A program made the position numbers and the translations under genes. A stretch of 64,000 bases of DNA from Bradyrhizobium sp. DOA9 (GTDB lineage: Bacteria > Pseudomonadota > Alphaproteobacteria > Rhizobiales > Xanthobacteraceae), in contig NZ_DF820425.1 of assembly GCF_000617845.2 (NCBI RefSeq), positions 5,338,741 through 5,402,740 on the forward strand, given 5' to 3'. Under the pieces are notes generated by a model that saw only the letters and a list, made by a program, of their open reading frames with translations, was not told the DNA's origin and searched no databases. The number at the start of each line of letters is the position of its first letter. Position 1 is the stretch's first letter. This document shows positions 17,036 through 25,755 of the stretch, one piece after another.

Positions 17036-17962
17036 TTATTCTTTCGGGAAGTCCAGGCCCATCTCGCGGTAGCGATCGGGATCGTCGCCCCAGTTCTCGC
17101 GCACCTTGACGAACAGGAACAGGTGCACCGGCACGTCCAGGATCTGCATCAGCTCTTTCCGCGAGTCCGCGCCGATCGACTTGATGGTGGCGCCGCCCTT
17201 GCCGAGCACGATCTTGCGCTGGCTTTCGCGCTCGACATAGATGGTCTGCTCGATCCGCACCGACTTGTCCTTGCGCTCCTCCCACTTGTCGGTCTCGACA
17301 GTGGACTGGTAGGGCAATTCCTGGTGCAGCTTCTGATAGATCTTCTCGCGCGTGATCTCGGCCGCCAGCTGCCGCATCGGCGCGTCCGACATCTGGTCCT
17401 CAGGATAGAGGAACGGGCCCGGCGGCACCATGTCCGCAAGCGTCTTGCGGATGTCGTCGACGCCGTCGCCCGAGATCGCCGAGATCATGAAGGTCCTTGC
17501 GAAGGTCATGCGATCGTTGGCGGCCTGCGCCAGCGCGAGCAGCTTCTCGCGTTGGACCAGATCGACCTTGTTGATGACGAGGATCTTGTCGTGATTGACG
17601 CTGGCCGCCTTGGCGAGGATCGCCTCGGCCTCCTCGTCGATCCCGGTCTTGGCATCGAGCAGCACGCAGACGAGATCGGCATCATGCGCTCCGCTCCAGG
17701 CGGTCGAGACCATGGCGCGGTCGAGCCGGCGCTTGGGCGAGAAAATGCCGGGCGTGTCGACCAGGATGATTTGCGCGTTGTTCTCGATGACGATGCCGCG
17801 GATCAATGCGCGCGTGGTCTGCACCTTGCGCGAGACGATCGTGACCTTGGCGCCGACCAGCGCGTTGACCAGCGTGGACTTGCCGACATTCGGCGCGCCG
17901 ATCAGCGCGACGAAGCCGCAGCGCGTCGCGCTGGGTACCTCGCCGCTTGCTTCAACTGTCAT
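17036..17962 (-). CDS. era: GTPase Era, 16S rRNA/ribosome assembly
   Basis: A 308-residue essential GTPase that binds the 3' end of 16S rRNA during 30S maturation. G1 is GAPNVGKST (22-30), G3 is VDTPG, and G4 is NKVD. A C-terminal KH domain carries GKGGATIKSIGADSRKE. Length is typical of alphaproteobacterial Era. Its first 11 bp overlap the end of rnc, so translation is coupled. The gene is complete and all G motifs are intact. Confidence 0.96.
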   Translation of the reverse strand: MTVEASGEVPSATRCGFVALIGAPNVGKSTLVNALVGAKVTIVSRKVQTTRALIRGIVIENNAQIILVDTPGIFSPKRRLDRAMVSTAWSGAHDADLVCVLLDAKTGIDEEAEAILAKAASVNHDKILVINKVDLVQREKLLALAQAANDRMTFARTFMISAISGDGVDDIRKTLADMVPPGPFLYPEDQMSDAPMRQLAAEITREKIYQKLHQELPYQSTVETDKWEERKDKSVRIEQTIYVERESQRKIVLGKGGATIKSIGADSRKELMQILDVPVHLFLFVKVRENWGDDPDRYREMGLDFPKE

Positions 17963-18803
17963 TGCCGCCGCCGACGCCTTCGCGTTCGATCATCACTGAC
18001 GCTGCCACCTTCTCTGCCGCGCGCTTGCTGCCGCCGATGCCCTCGGCCGGGGCCAGGCCGGGCAGATCGACGGCGACACGGAACTGCGGATCGTGATGCG
18101 GGCCGGTGCGCTCGACCTCGCGGTAAACCGGCGTCGGCAGTCCCTTGCCCTGCGCCCATTCCTGCAGCACGGTCTTGGGATCGCGCAAGGGACGACGCGG
18201 CTTGTGCATGCGCTCGGTCCAGTTGCGCTTGACGAATTCGGCTGCCGCCGCATGGCCGCCGTCGAGGTAGACGGCGCCGATCACGGCCTCGCAGATGTCG
18301 CCGAGGATGGACTTGCGCAGGCGGGCATCGGCACTCGAGCCGACCGAGCCCAGCTTGATGTCGTCGACGAGACCGAGCGACTTGGCGACGTCGGCGCAGC
18401 TTTCCTTGCGCACGAGCTCGGCAAGCCGCTTCGACAGCTCGCCTTCGTCGGCGTTCGGGAAGGCATGATAGAGCATGTCGGAGACGACGAGTCCGAGCAC
18501 GTGGTCGCCGAGGAATTCCAGCCGCTGATAGCTATCGCCGCGCTTGCGCCCCGACTTCAGCGCCGAGACATGCGTGATCGCCTGCATCAACAGGTTCGGG
18601 TCGGCAAAGCTGTGGCCGATCCGCGCTTCGACCGCCGCATTCGCATCCGTGCCCTTGGCCTTGCTGCTCCTTGCCCGCTTCTTCTTGGCAGGCGCCTTGT
18701 CAGTAGATGTTTTGTTTGCAGGCGTCTTGGTCGCGGCTTCCCCTTCGGGGCCGGCCTGCGCCTCGATCGATTGGGTCGCGATGTCCTTGGCTTCGTCTTT
18801 CAT
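17952..18803 (-). CDS. rnc: Ribonuclease III
   Basis: A 283-residue endonuclease for double-stranded RNA (rRNA maturation and regulation of structured RNAs). The start at 18803 is chosen because its ATG overlaps the lepB stop as ATGA. The signature RLEFLGDHVLG carries catalytic E96 and D100; D169 and E172 in LGDICEAVIGA complete the metal site. A double-stranded RNA-binding domain follows at about 210-280. The first 55 residues are an Ala/Lys/Thr-rich basic extension (KKKRARSSKAKG) absent from E. coli RNase III; it may add nucleic acid affinity. The order lepB-rnc-era is conserved. Confidence 0.95.
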   Translation of the reverse strand: MKDEAKDIATQSIEAQAGPEGEAATKTPANKTSTDKAPAKKKRARSSKAKGTDANAAVEARIGHSFADPNLLMQAITHVSALKSGRKRGDSYQRLEFLGDHVLGLVVSDMLYHAFPNADEGELSKRLAELVRKESCADVAKSLGLVDDIKLGSVGSSADARLRKSILGDICEAVIGAVYLDGGHAAAAEFVKRNWTERMHKPRRPLRDPKTVLQEWAQGKGLPTPVYREVERTGPHHDPQFRVAVDLPGLAPAEGIGGSKRAAEKVAASVMIEREGVGGGNDS

Positions 18804-19564
18804 CGGACGATTTTGAAGAAACGATTCCAGCGAACCGACCACGGCCAGCGCCAGAACATCCAGGCGTGCTCGCCTTCGGCGATGGAGAAGAAGATCATCT
18901 GGGCGCGGCCGATCAAGTGCTCCTGCGAGACGTAGCCGACCTGGCCGAGGAAGCGGCTATCGGTGGAGTTGTCGCGGTTGTCACCCATCATGAAGAAATG
19001 GCCCGCCGGCACGGTGTAGACGTTGGTGTTGTCCATGTAGCCGTTGTCGGCGCAATCGAGCGTCTCATAGGACACGCCGTTCGGCAGCGTCTCCTTCCAG
19101 CGCTTCACCCGGGAGATGCCGCCGCCCTCCGACCCGCAGGGGTCCTCGCCGACATACTCGCTCATGCGCTGCCGCTCGACCGGCGTGTCGTTGATGTAGA
19201 GCAGCCCGTCCCGCATCTGGATGCGGTCGCCGGGAAGCCCGATCACCCGCTTGATGTAATCGGTGGAATCGTCCTTCGGCAGGCGAAACACGACGATATC
19301 GCCGCGAGAGGGGTCCGAGCCCCAGATCCGCCCGGAGAACAGCGGCGGCGAGAACGGAATCGAATAATGGCTGTAGCCGTAGGAATATTTCGAGACGAAC
19401 AGATAGTCGCCGACCAGCAGCGTCGCCTTCATCGAGCCGGAGGGGATGTTGAAGGGCTGGAACAGGAAAGTGCGGATCACGAGCGCGATCAGGAGAGCAT
19501 GAATGACGACCCGGATCGTTTCGCCGACGCCGCTCTCGGTTTTCGTTCCTGAAGTCACGCTCAT
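18800..19564 (-). CDS. lepB: Signal peptidase I
   Basis: A 254-residue inner-membrane serine protease that removes signal peptides from Sec and Tat substrates. One N-terminal transmembrane helix (about 17-36) leads to the catalytic Ser44 in PFNIPSGSMKATLLVGD. The general base is Lys105 in DYIKRVIGLPGDR. A later signature GHFFMMGDNRDNSTDSR is near 200. Its stop overlaps the rnc start by 4 bp. The 249-bp upstream gap is comparatively AT-rich and is the likely promoter region of lepB-rnc-era. Confidence 0.95.
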   Translation of the reverse strand: MSVTSGTKTESGVGETIRVVIHALLIALVIRTFLFQPFNIPSGSMKATLLVGDYLFVSKYSYGYSHYSIPFSPPLFSGRIWGSDPSRGDIVVFRLPKDDSTDYIKRVIGLPGDRIQMRDGLLYINDTPVERQRMSEYVGEDPCGSEGGGISRVKRWKETLPNGVSYETLDCADNGYMDNTNVYTVPAGHFFMMGDNRDNSTDSRFLGQVGYVSQEHLIGRAQMIFFSIAEGEHAWMFWRWPWSVRWNRFFKIVR

Positions 19565-19813
19565 TGCTCTCTCAATTCCGGCCGGCGGTCACAGAGCGCC
19601 CTCCTGGCGCGAGCAGCCCATTGCTTCGCGGCCCATGGAGATTGTCCTGATTCTGATAGTGAGGGCCAATTCCGGCGTAAAGCCGAATTCGCCCAGGCTG
19701 ATTTGCGTTCGCGGACTTTTAGACGGTTGTCGCAGGCCACGCAATCAAGGATCGCATCAAAACTGAATAAGGCATTGATTTATAAAGAAAATCACAAAAC
19801 GCCCGAGCCGCGA

Positions 19814-20233
19814 TCAAGGTTTCGGCAGCGGCACGGCCGAAATGACGACGAAGGCCTGCGCCAGCGGCCAATCGTCGGTGATCGACAGGTCGATCCGCGC
19901 CTCGAATCCCTCCGGTGTCAGGGCCTGGAGCCGGGCCAGGGCACCGCCGGTCAGCTGCATGGTCGGCCGACCGCCCGGCAGGTTGACCACCCCCATGTCG
20001 CGCCACCAGACGCCACGCCTGATGCCGGTGCCGAGCGCCTTGGAGCAGGCCTCCTTGGCGGCGAAGCGCTTGGCGTAGGTCGCCACCACCATCTTCTCGT
20101 TCTTGGCCCGCCGCTCCGCCTTGGCCCGCTCGGCCGCAGTGAAGATGCGGTCGAGGAAGCGCTCGCCATGGCGCTCGATCACCTTGGCGACGCGGGTGAT
20201 GTCGATCAGGTCGGAGCCGATGCCGATGATCAT
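19814..20233 (-). CDS. acpS: Holo-[acyl-carrier-protein] synthase
   Basis: A 139-residue enzyme that attaches 4'-phosphopantetheine from CoA to acyl carrier protein, activating fatty acid synthesis. The start MIIGIGSDLIDITRV at 20233 is chosen because it is the family N-terminus and overlaps the pdxJ stop by 4 bp (ATGA). The Mg-binding Asp of GSDLID and Glu of FAAKEACSKALGTG are both present. pdxJ-acpS coupling is conserved widely in proteobacteria. It is complete. Confidence 0.95.
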   Translation of the reverse strand: MIIGIGSDLIDITRVAKVIERHGERFLDRIFTAAERAKAERRAKNEKMVVATYAKRFAAKEACSKALGTGIRRGVWWRDMGVVNLPGGRPTMQLTGGALARLQALTPEGFEARIDLSITDDWPLAQAFVVISAVPLPKP

Positions 20234-20982
20234 GCCCGGCTCCGGCCTCGATCCATCGCCGCGCGCATGCTGCGCACGGTCTCGGCCAGCCCCACGAACA
20301 GCGCCTCGCCGATCATGTAATAGCCGATGTTCAGCTCCACGATCTCGGGCAAGCCCGCGATCTTCTCCGCCGTCGCATAGTCCAGCCCGTGACCGGCGTG
20401 AACCTCGAGCCCAGCGTCCTTCGCCAGCTTCACTCCGGCCACGATCCGCCGCCATTCCGCCTCGGCCCTGTCGGTGTGGCCGTCGACGACGGCATCGCAC
20501 CAGGCACCGGTATGGATCTCGATCACGGGCGCGCGCAGCCGTGCCGCCATCTCGATCTGGGCGGGATCGGCCGCAATGAACAACGAGACGCGGATGCCGG
20601 CCTCGCTCAGCCGCGCGATATAGGGCGCGAGCGCGTTGTGCTGGCCGACCACGTCCAACCCGCCTTCGGTCGTCACCTCCTGGCGCCGCTCCGGCACCAG
20701 GCACACTGCGTGCGGCTTGGTGGCGAGCGAGATCCGCATCATGTCGTCCGTTGCGGCCATCTCGAAATTGAGCGGTTTGGAGATCTCCGCCTTCAGGCGC
20801 GCCATGTCCTCGTCGCGGATGTGCCGGCGGTCCTCGCGCAAATGTGCGGTGATGCCGTCAGCGCCGGCCTCGATCGCGAGCAGCGCGGCGCGCACCGGAT
20901 CGGGATGGCGGCCGCCGCGCGCGTTACGCACGGTTGCAACGTGGTCGATGTTGACGCCGAGGCGGAGCGGAGGTGCGGGCAT
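20230..20982 (-). CDS. pdxJ: Pyridoxine 5'-phosphate synthase
   Basis: A 250-residue TIM-barrel enzyme that condenses 1-deoxyxylulose 5-phosphate with 3-amino-2-oxopropyl phosphate in vitamin B6 synthesis. The family start LGVNIDHVATVRNARGG is present, as are EINIGY-like VELNIGYYMIGEALFVGL and HAGHGLDYATAEKI phosphate-site segments near the C-terminus. The ATG at 20982 (MPAPPLRLGVN) fits family length; an upstream ATG at 21015 would add 11 residues and cannot be excluded. Its stop overlaps acpS by 4 bp. Confidence 0.94.
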   Translation of the reverse strand: MPAPPLRLGVNIDHVATVRNARGGRHPDPVRAALLAIEAGADGITAHLREDRRHIRDEDMARLKAEISKPLNFEMAATDDMMRISLATKPHAVCLVPERRQEVTTEGGLDVVGQHNALAPYIARLSEAGIRVSLFIAADPAQIEMAARLRAPVIEIHTGAWCDAVVDGHTDRAEAEWRRIVAGVKLAKDAGLEVHAGHGLDYATAEKIAGLPEIVELNIGYYMIGEALFVGLAETVRSMRAAMDRGRSRA

Positions 20983-21026
20983 TTCAGGACTCGCGAAATC
21001 AGAGGAACGGTGCATGCGAGATGCGC

Positions 21027-23315
21027 CTATCCATTAACACGTTCGACCTTGGCGACCACCGCCTTGGCGCGCAGCTGGGCCAGGATCGCGCTGAGGTGCT
21101 TCAGATCGTAGACTTCGAGATCGATCGTCGTCTCCGTGAAATCCGGCGAGCGGCGCTGCATGCTGATGTTGTCGATGTTGCCGTCGTGCTCGGCGATCAC
21201 GGTCGCGATCTGCGCCAGCGCGCCGGGCTCGTTGACGTTCTCGACCTTGATGCGGGCGGGGAAGCGCTGCGGCGCGGAATCCTCGATGTCCCAGCGGACG
21301 TCCAGCCAGCGCTCCGGCTCCTCCTCGAAATCCTTCAGGGCCGGCGCCTGGATCGGGTAGATCGTGATGCCCTCGCCCGGCGTGACGATGCCGACGATGC
21401 GATCGCCGGGGACGGCGCCGCCGTTCGGCGCGAACTTCACCGGAAGCTCGGAATTGATGCCGCGGATCGGGATCGCGACCGGGCTGCGCGGCGGTTCGGA
21501 GGGTCCCTTCTCCTTGAGCTTGGCGGCAAGGCCCTTCTTGACGCCGTAGCGCGCGATGCGCTCCTCCTTGTAGTCCGGGTACATCGCACGCGCGACATGG
21601 GAGGCCTTGATCTCGCCGCGCCCGACCGCCGCCATGACGTCCTCGATCGAGGTGCGCGCGAGCCGCGGCAGCGCGCCCTTGAGCTTGTCGTCGGCGTATT
21701 CGATCTTGGCGCGTTCGAACAGGCGCTCGACGATGCGCCGGCCGAGCCCGACATATTGATCGCGCACCGCGGTGCGCGTGGCGCGGCGGATCGCGGCGCG
21801 CGCCTTGCCGGTGACGGCCAGCGTTTCCCAGGCCGAGGGCGGCGCCGACTGCGCCTCCGAGGTCAGCACCTCGACCTCGTCGCCGTTCTGAAGCTCCGAG
21901 GACAGCGGCGCGAACTTGCCGTTGATCTTGCAGCCGACCGCGCTGTTGCCGACGTCGGTGTGCACGGCGTAAGCGAAGTCGATCACGTTGGCATGCCGCG
22001 GCAGCGCGATCAGCTTGCCCTTCGGGGTGAAGCAGAACACCTGGTCGTGGAACAGCTCGAGCTTGGTGTGCTCGAGGAATTCCTCCGGGTTCGCGCTTTC
22101 CGAGAGGATGCCGATGGTGTGGCGCAGCCAGGCGAACGCGTTGGACTCGCGCTTGAGGAATTCGGTCGGCGAGCCCACGTCCTCCTTGTAGAAGACGTGC
22201 GCGGCGATGCCGCGCTCGGCGATCTGGTCCATTTCCTCGGTCCGGATCTGGAGCTCGACGCGCTGGTTGCCGGGGCCGATCACGGTGGTGTGGATCGAGC
22301 GGTAATCGTTCTGCTTCGGCGTCGAGATGTAGTCCTTGAAGCGTCCCGGCACGACCGGCCAGGTGGTATGGACGATGCCGAGCGCGCGATAGCAGGCCTC
22401 GATGTCGCTGACGACGAGGCGGAAGCCGAAGATGTCGGACAATTGCTCGAAGCCGACCGACTTGCGCTCCATCTTGGTCCAGATCGAGAACGGCTTCTTG
22501 CGCCGGCCATAGACCCGCGCCCCGAGGCCCCGGTGGCGCAGATTGTTGGAGAGCTGGTCCTCGATCTCGCCGATCAGGTTGCGGTTGCGCTCGGCGAGCG
22601 CGTCGAGCCGCTGCATCACCACCGAATAGGCTTCGGGGTCGAGGGTGCGGAAGGACAGATCCTCCAGCTCCTCGCGCATCTCCTGCATGCCCATGCGCCC
22701 CGCCAGCGGCGCGTAGATGTCGAGCGTCTCCTCGGCGATGCGCCGGCGCGATTCCGTCGGCACGAAATCCAGCGTGCGCATGTTGTGCAGGCGGTCGGCG
22801 AGCTTCACCAGAAGCACTCGGACATCATCAGCAATGGCCAGCAACAGTTTGCGCAGGTTCTCCGCCTGCTTGGCCTCGCGCGAGACCAGCTCGAGCCGCT
22901 TCAGCTTGGTCAGCCCCTCGACCAGCGCGCCGATTTCGGGTCCGAAGATCTGGTCGATCTCGGCCCGTGTCGCCTCGGTGTCCTCGATCGTGTCGTGCAG
23001 CAGCGCGGCCACGATGGTGGCGTCGTCGAGCTTGAGGTCAGTGAGAATCGCCGCCACTTCGAGCGGGTGCGAGAAATAGGGATCGCCCGAGGCGCGGGTC
23101 TGCGAGCCGTGCGCCTTCATGGCGTAGACATAGGCCCGGTTCAGCAGGTCTTCGTTGGTGTTGGGATTGTAGGACCTGACGCGCTCGACGAGGTCATATT
23201 GACGCATCATGCGAGCGCGCGGCCTGGCCGGGCGCACGACCGGCGCAGTCGGGGCCACGGCAACCGATTCGGTTGCGGCCTGCATCTGCGTGGATCTGCG
23301 GCGCCGATATACCAT
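21027..23315 (-). CDS. rsh: Bifunctional (p)ppGpp synthetase/hydrolase
   Basis: A 762-residue RelA/SpoT homologue, the main stringent-response enzyme of alphaproteobacteria. The N-terminal HD hydrolase domain has H83, then HDTIED at 107-112, so hydrolase activity should be intact. The synthetase domain contains RFKDYISTPKQNDYRSIHTT. A TGS domain (about 430-490, VFCFTPKGKLIALPRHANVIDFAYAVH), a helical region and a C-terminal ACT domain follow. A 35-residue basic/Pro-rich lead precedes the usual MMRQYDLVERV start, but a good AGGA site supports the longer form. It lies between rpoZ and pdxJ; the rpoZ terminator at 23450 suggests its own promoter. Confidence 0.94.
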   Translation of the reverse strand: MVYRRRRSTQMQAATESVAVAPTAPVVRPARPRARMMRQYDLVERVRSYNPNTNEDLLNRAYVYAMKAHGSQTRASGDPYFSHPLEVAAILTDLKLDDATIVAALLHDTIEDTEATRAEIDQIFGPEIGALVEGLTKLKRLELVSREAKQAENLRKLLLAIADDVRVLLVKLADRLHNMRTLDFVPTESRRRIAEETLDIYAPLAGRMGMQEMREELEDLSFRTLDPEAYSVVMQRLDALAERNRNLIGEIEDQLSNNLRHRGLGARVYGRRKKPFSIWTKMERKSVGFEQLSDIFGFRLVVSDIEACYRALGIVHTTWPVVPGRFKDYISTPKQNDYRSIHTTVIGPGNQRVELQIRTEEMDQIAERGIAAHVFYKEDVGSPTEFLKRESNAFAWLRHTIGILSESANPEEFLEHTKLELFHDQVFCFTPKGKLIALPRHANVIDFAYAVHTDVGNSAVGCKINGKFAPLSSELQNGDEVEVLTSEAQSAPPSAWETLAVTGKARAAIRRATRTAVRDQYVGLGRRIVERLFERAKIEYADDKLKGALPRLARTSIEDVMAAVGRGEIKASHVARAMYPDYKEERIARYGVKKGLAAKLKEKGPSEPPRSPVAIPIRGINSELPVKFAPNGGAVPGDRIVGIVTPGEGITIYPIQAPALKDFEEEPERWLDVRWDIEDSAPQRFPARIKVENVNEPGALAQIATVIAEHDGNIDNISMQRRSPDFTETTIDLEVYDLKHLSAILAQLRAKAVVAKVERVNG

Positions 23316-23449
23316 GCCGTCCTGCCTTCAAACGGGCTAGAGCCGGCCCGTTGCATACATCCTAACTCCGATCGCGCTTGTGTCCGATCAATTCAGTGAC
23401 AGGGCCAAGCGCGACCGCAACGCTATGGTAACCACGAAAAGGTCAACAA

Positions 23450-23481
23450 AAGCAAAGGCCCGAACAGCGGTTCGGGCCTTT
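23450..23481 (-). terminator. Rho-independent terminator of rpoZ
   Basis: A perfect 12-bp stem AAAGGCCCGAAC / GTTCGGGCCTTT with loop AGCG spans 23454-23481. Read on the minus strand it is followed by GCTTTTG. It lies 38 bp after the rpoZ stop and before rsh, so it should separate or attenuate the two genes. Confidence 0.8.
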
Positions 23482-23519
23482 GATATGATCACAAGAAGAA
23501 GATGATCGCGATGGAGGAA

Positions 23520-23912
23520 TTACTCGTCTTCCTCGGGCTGCTCCTCGGGAGGCGCGAGGCCTTCCAGGCCCTTCAGCAGCTCCTCCTCGGTCATGCGCTC
23601 CACGGCGACCTCGGTGTCGTCGGCATCGACGCTCGCGCCCGCGGAACCGATCAGCGGCACCGTATCCGGCTCGGGCTCGTCGACCTCGACGAACTTCTGG
23701 AGCGAGTGGACCAGCTCCTCGCGCAGGTCCTCCGGCGAGATCGTCGTCTCGGCAATTTCACGCAAAGACACAACAGGGTTCTTGTCGTTATCGCGATCAA
23801 CCGTTAGTTGTGAACCGGACGAGATCATGCGGGCACGGTGGGCGGCCAGCAGGACCAAGTCAAACCGGTTGTCGACCTTGTCGATACAATCTTCTACGGT
23901 GACGCGAGCCAT
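23520..23912 (-). CDS. rpoZ: RNA polymerase omega subunit
   Basis: A 130-residue omega subunit, which helps assemble RNA polymerase and forms part of the ppGpp site in proteobacteria. The N-terminal core MARVTVEDCIDKVDNRFDLV and AAHRARMISSGSQLTVDRDNDKNPVVSLREIA match the family. The tail after about residue 75 is very acidic (Glu/Asp/Pro-rich), a common alphaproteobacterial extension. Its position beside the (p)ppGpp synthetase gene is conserved and functionally apt. Confidence 0.95.
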   Translation of the reverse strand: MARVTVEDCIDKVDNRFDLVLLAAHRARMISSGSQLTVDRDNDKNPVVSLREIAETTISPEDLREELVHSLQKFVEVDEPEPDTVPLIGSAGASVDADDTEVAVERMTEEELLKGLEGLAPPEEQPEEDE

Positions 23913-24241
23913 GGACTGTCGCTCCGTTGTGGGTGGGACGAAATATGTGGATGATTGGGGCTAGTTATAGGGGCCGGGGCGGTTTCGCAAGGCCAATTTG
24001 TGATTTGGCCTCGCCAAACGGCTCTGCTACCCCCACATTGGGGCTGGGACGGGTGGTTTTCCGGGCTGCCATTGAGGGCGTCCCCGGGTGTATGCAAGTC
24101 CGCCATAACTATACCTTGATTGCCCCGACTTCTCCGGATTTGCGGTTTCGACGGGTCTCTGCGGCACTCTAGAACTGCGCGGCCTGCTGTCGCCGCGCCA
24201 ACAAAAAACGATCAATCACGAACACTACGCGAGCAAACTGA
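23913..24241. other. Divergent promoter region between rpoZ and the NYN gene
   Basis: These 329 bp hold no gene I can support. They separate rpoZ (minus) and the NYN-domain gene (plus) and must hold both promoters. A GGTTTCGACGGG stretch at 24146 resembles the 5' part of tmRNA, but no T-arm, CCA end or degradation tag could be fitted. Confidence 0.55.
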
Positions 24242-24886
24242 ATGTCACCTTCTCCTACCAACAAGATCGCGCTCTTCATCGACGGGGCCAATCTCTACGC
24301 GACGGCGAAAACCCTCGGCTTCGACATCGACTACAAGCGCCTGCTGAAGGAGTTTCAGAGCCGCGGGACGTTGTTGCGGGCCTTCTACTACACCGCGATC
24401 ATCGAGGATCAGGAATATTCCTCGATCCGCCCGCTGATCGATTGGCTGGACTACAACGGCTACACCGTCGTCACCAAGGCGACCAAGGAGTTCATCGACG
24501 CCTCCGGCCGCCGCAAGGTGAAGGGCAACATGGACATCGAGCTCGCCGTGGACGCCATGGAGCTCGCCGAGCACATCGACCAGATGGTGCTGTTCTCGGG
24601 TGACGGCGACTTCCGCTCGCTGGTCGAGGCCGTCCAGCGCCGCGGCGTGCGGGTCACCGTGGTCTCCACCATTGCCAGCCAGCCGCCGATGATCGCCGAC
24701 GAGCTGCGCCGCCAGGCCGACGTCTTCACCGATCTCGTCGAGCTGCAATCCAAGCTCGGCCGCGATCCCTCCGAGCGCCCCGCCCCGCGTGACCGCGGCG
24801 AGCGCGGCGAACGTCACCACGCCCCGCAATTCCTCCAGCGCGCGACCACGATGGCGCCGAGGGGCGATGACGATTTCGAGGAGTGA
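24242..24886 (+). CDS. NYN-domain (LabA/DUF88-type) putative ribonuclease
   Basis: A 214-residue PIN-like nuclease-fold protein. The NYN acidic residues are present: IALFIDGANLYATAK near the start, KGNMDIELAVDAMELA in the middle and LFSGDGDFRSLVEAVQRRGVRV toward the end. Family members are thought to act on RNA, although the substrate is generally unknown. The C-terminal 40 residues are Arg/Asp/Pro-rich (RPAPRDRGERGERHH), like an RNA-binding tail. The gene lies between rpoZ and a uracil-DNA glycosylase gene whose start overlaps its end by 20 bp. This neighbourhood near smpB and rpoZ is conserved in rhizobia. Confidence 0.85.
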   Translation: MSPSPTNKIALFIDGANLYATAKTLGFDIDYKRLLKEFQSRGTLLRAFYYTAIIEDQEYSSIRPLIDWLDYNGYTVVTKATKEFIDASGRRKVKGNMDIELAVDAMELAEHIDQMVLFSGDGDFRSLVEAVQRRGVRVTVVSTIASQPPMIADELRRQADVFTDLVELQSKLGRDPSERPAPRDRGERGERHHAPQFLQRATTMAPRGDDDFEE

Positions 24887-25541
24887 GGCGGCCCGGTCGA
24901 GCCGCCAGCCTCTCACAATCGTTCCCGACCGTGACTGCCCGCTCTGTCCGCGCCTGGTCGCCTTTCGCGAGGCGAACCGCGCGCGCGAGCCGTCGTGGCA
25001 CAATGCCCCGGTTGCGCCCTTCGGCGACGTCAAGGCCCGCCTTTTGATCGTGGGCCTCGCGCCGGGAATGCAGGGCGCCAACCGCACGGGGCGCCCGTTC
25101 ACGGGCGATTACGCCGGCGACCTGCTCTATGCCACGCTGATCGAATATGGCTTTGCCCGGGGCACTTATCAGGCGCGCCCGGACGACGGACTGAAACTCG
25201 TCGACTGCCGGATCGCCAATGCCGTGCATTGCGTGCCGCCGCAGAACAAGCCGCTGCCGGTCGAGATCAACACCTGCCGCCAGTTCCTCGTGGCCAATCT
25301 GGCGACGATGCCGAACCTGCGCGCGATCGTCGCGCTCGGGCGGATTGCGCACGATAGCGTGCTCAAGCCGCTGAACCTGAAGGCCTCGCAAGCGCCCTTC
25401 GGCCACGGCGCGGTGCATCAGGCAGGCCGGTTCAGGCTCTACGACAGCTATCACTGCTCCCGCTACAACACGAACACCGGCGTGCTGACGCCTGATATGT
25501 TCAGATCCGTGTTCGCGAAGGTGAAGGCGGATCTCGACTAG
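24867..25541 (+). CDS. Uracil-DNA glycosylase superfamily, family 4/5-type iron-sulfur enzyme
   Basis: A 224-residue enzyme expected to excise uracil from DNA. The start ATG at 24867 (MTISRSEAAR) is inside the end of the NYN gene. CPLCPRL near residue 25 plus later Cys in VHCVPPQ and NTCRQF are placed like the 4Fe-4S ligands of families 4 and 5. Motif A is LIVGLAPGMQGANRTGRPFTGD; the second catalytic region reads YHCSRYNTNTG. GLAPG with the Asn-rich second motif favours family 5 (UdgB-like), which also removes hypoxanthine and other lesions. Subfamily is less certain than family. Confidence 0.85.
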   Translation: MTISRSEAARSSRQPLTIVPDRDCPLCPRLVAFREANRAREPSWHNAPVAPFGDVKARLLIVGLAPGMQGANRTGRPFTGDYAGDLLYATLIEYGFARGTYQARPDDGLKLVDCRIANAVHCVPPQNKPLPVEINTCRQFLVANLATMPNLRAIVALGRIAHDSVLKPLNLKASQAPFGHGAVHQAGRFRLYDSYHCSRYNTNTGVLTPDMFRSVFAKVKADLD

Positions 25542-25568
25542 GCCTAGACCGGTCGGTCGTGCGGGGTT

Positions 25569-25701
25569 CACCTCTCCCCGGCGGGGAGAGGTCGGATTGC
25601 GCAGCAATCCGGGTGAGGGGCCGCGGCGTCCAGTGAGACCAAATCCCCTCACCCGGATCGCATCTTTCGATGCGATCCGACCTCTCCCTACGGGAGAGGT
25701 G
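25569..25701. repeat. Palindromic intergenic repeat, family E
   Basis: Outer arms CACCTCTCCCC and GGGAGAGGTG enclose a second pair GGTCGGATTGCG / CGATCCGACC and a third CGGGTGAGGGG / CCCCTCACCCG. It fills the gap between the convergent glycosylase and peroxiredoxin genes. The type is very common in Bradyrhizobium-like genomes. Confidence 0.7.
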
Positions 25702-25755
25702 CCCCATCGGGGCTCGATTCAACCAAACCTCATCAGCCTTAGGCGGCGATCTAGT

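Noticed and set aside
20973..23399. 808-residue plus-strand frame opposite rsh
   Set aside because: Antisense shadow of the (p)ppGpp synthetase gene.
23913..24241. Possible tmRNA (GGTTTCGACGGG at about 24146 next to smpB region)
   Set aside because: No T-arm, acceptor pairing, CCA end or alanine-starting tag could be fitted; alphaproteobacterial tmRNA is two-piece and permuted, and neither piece is recognisable.
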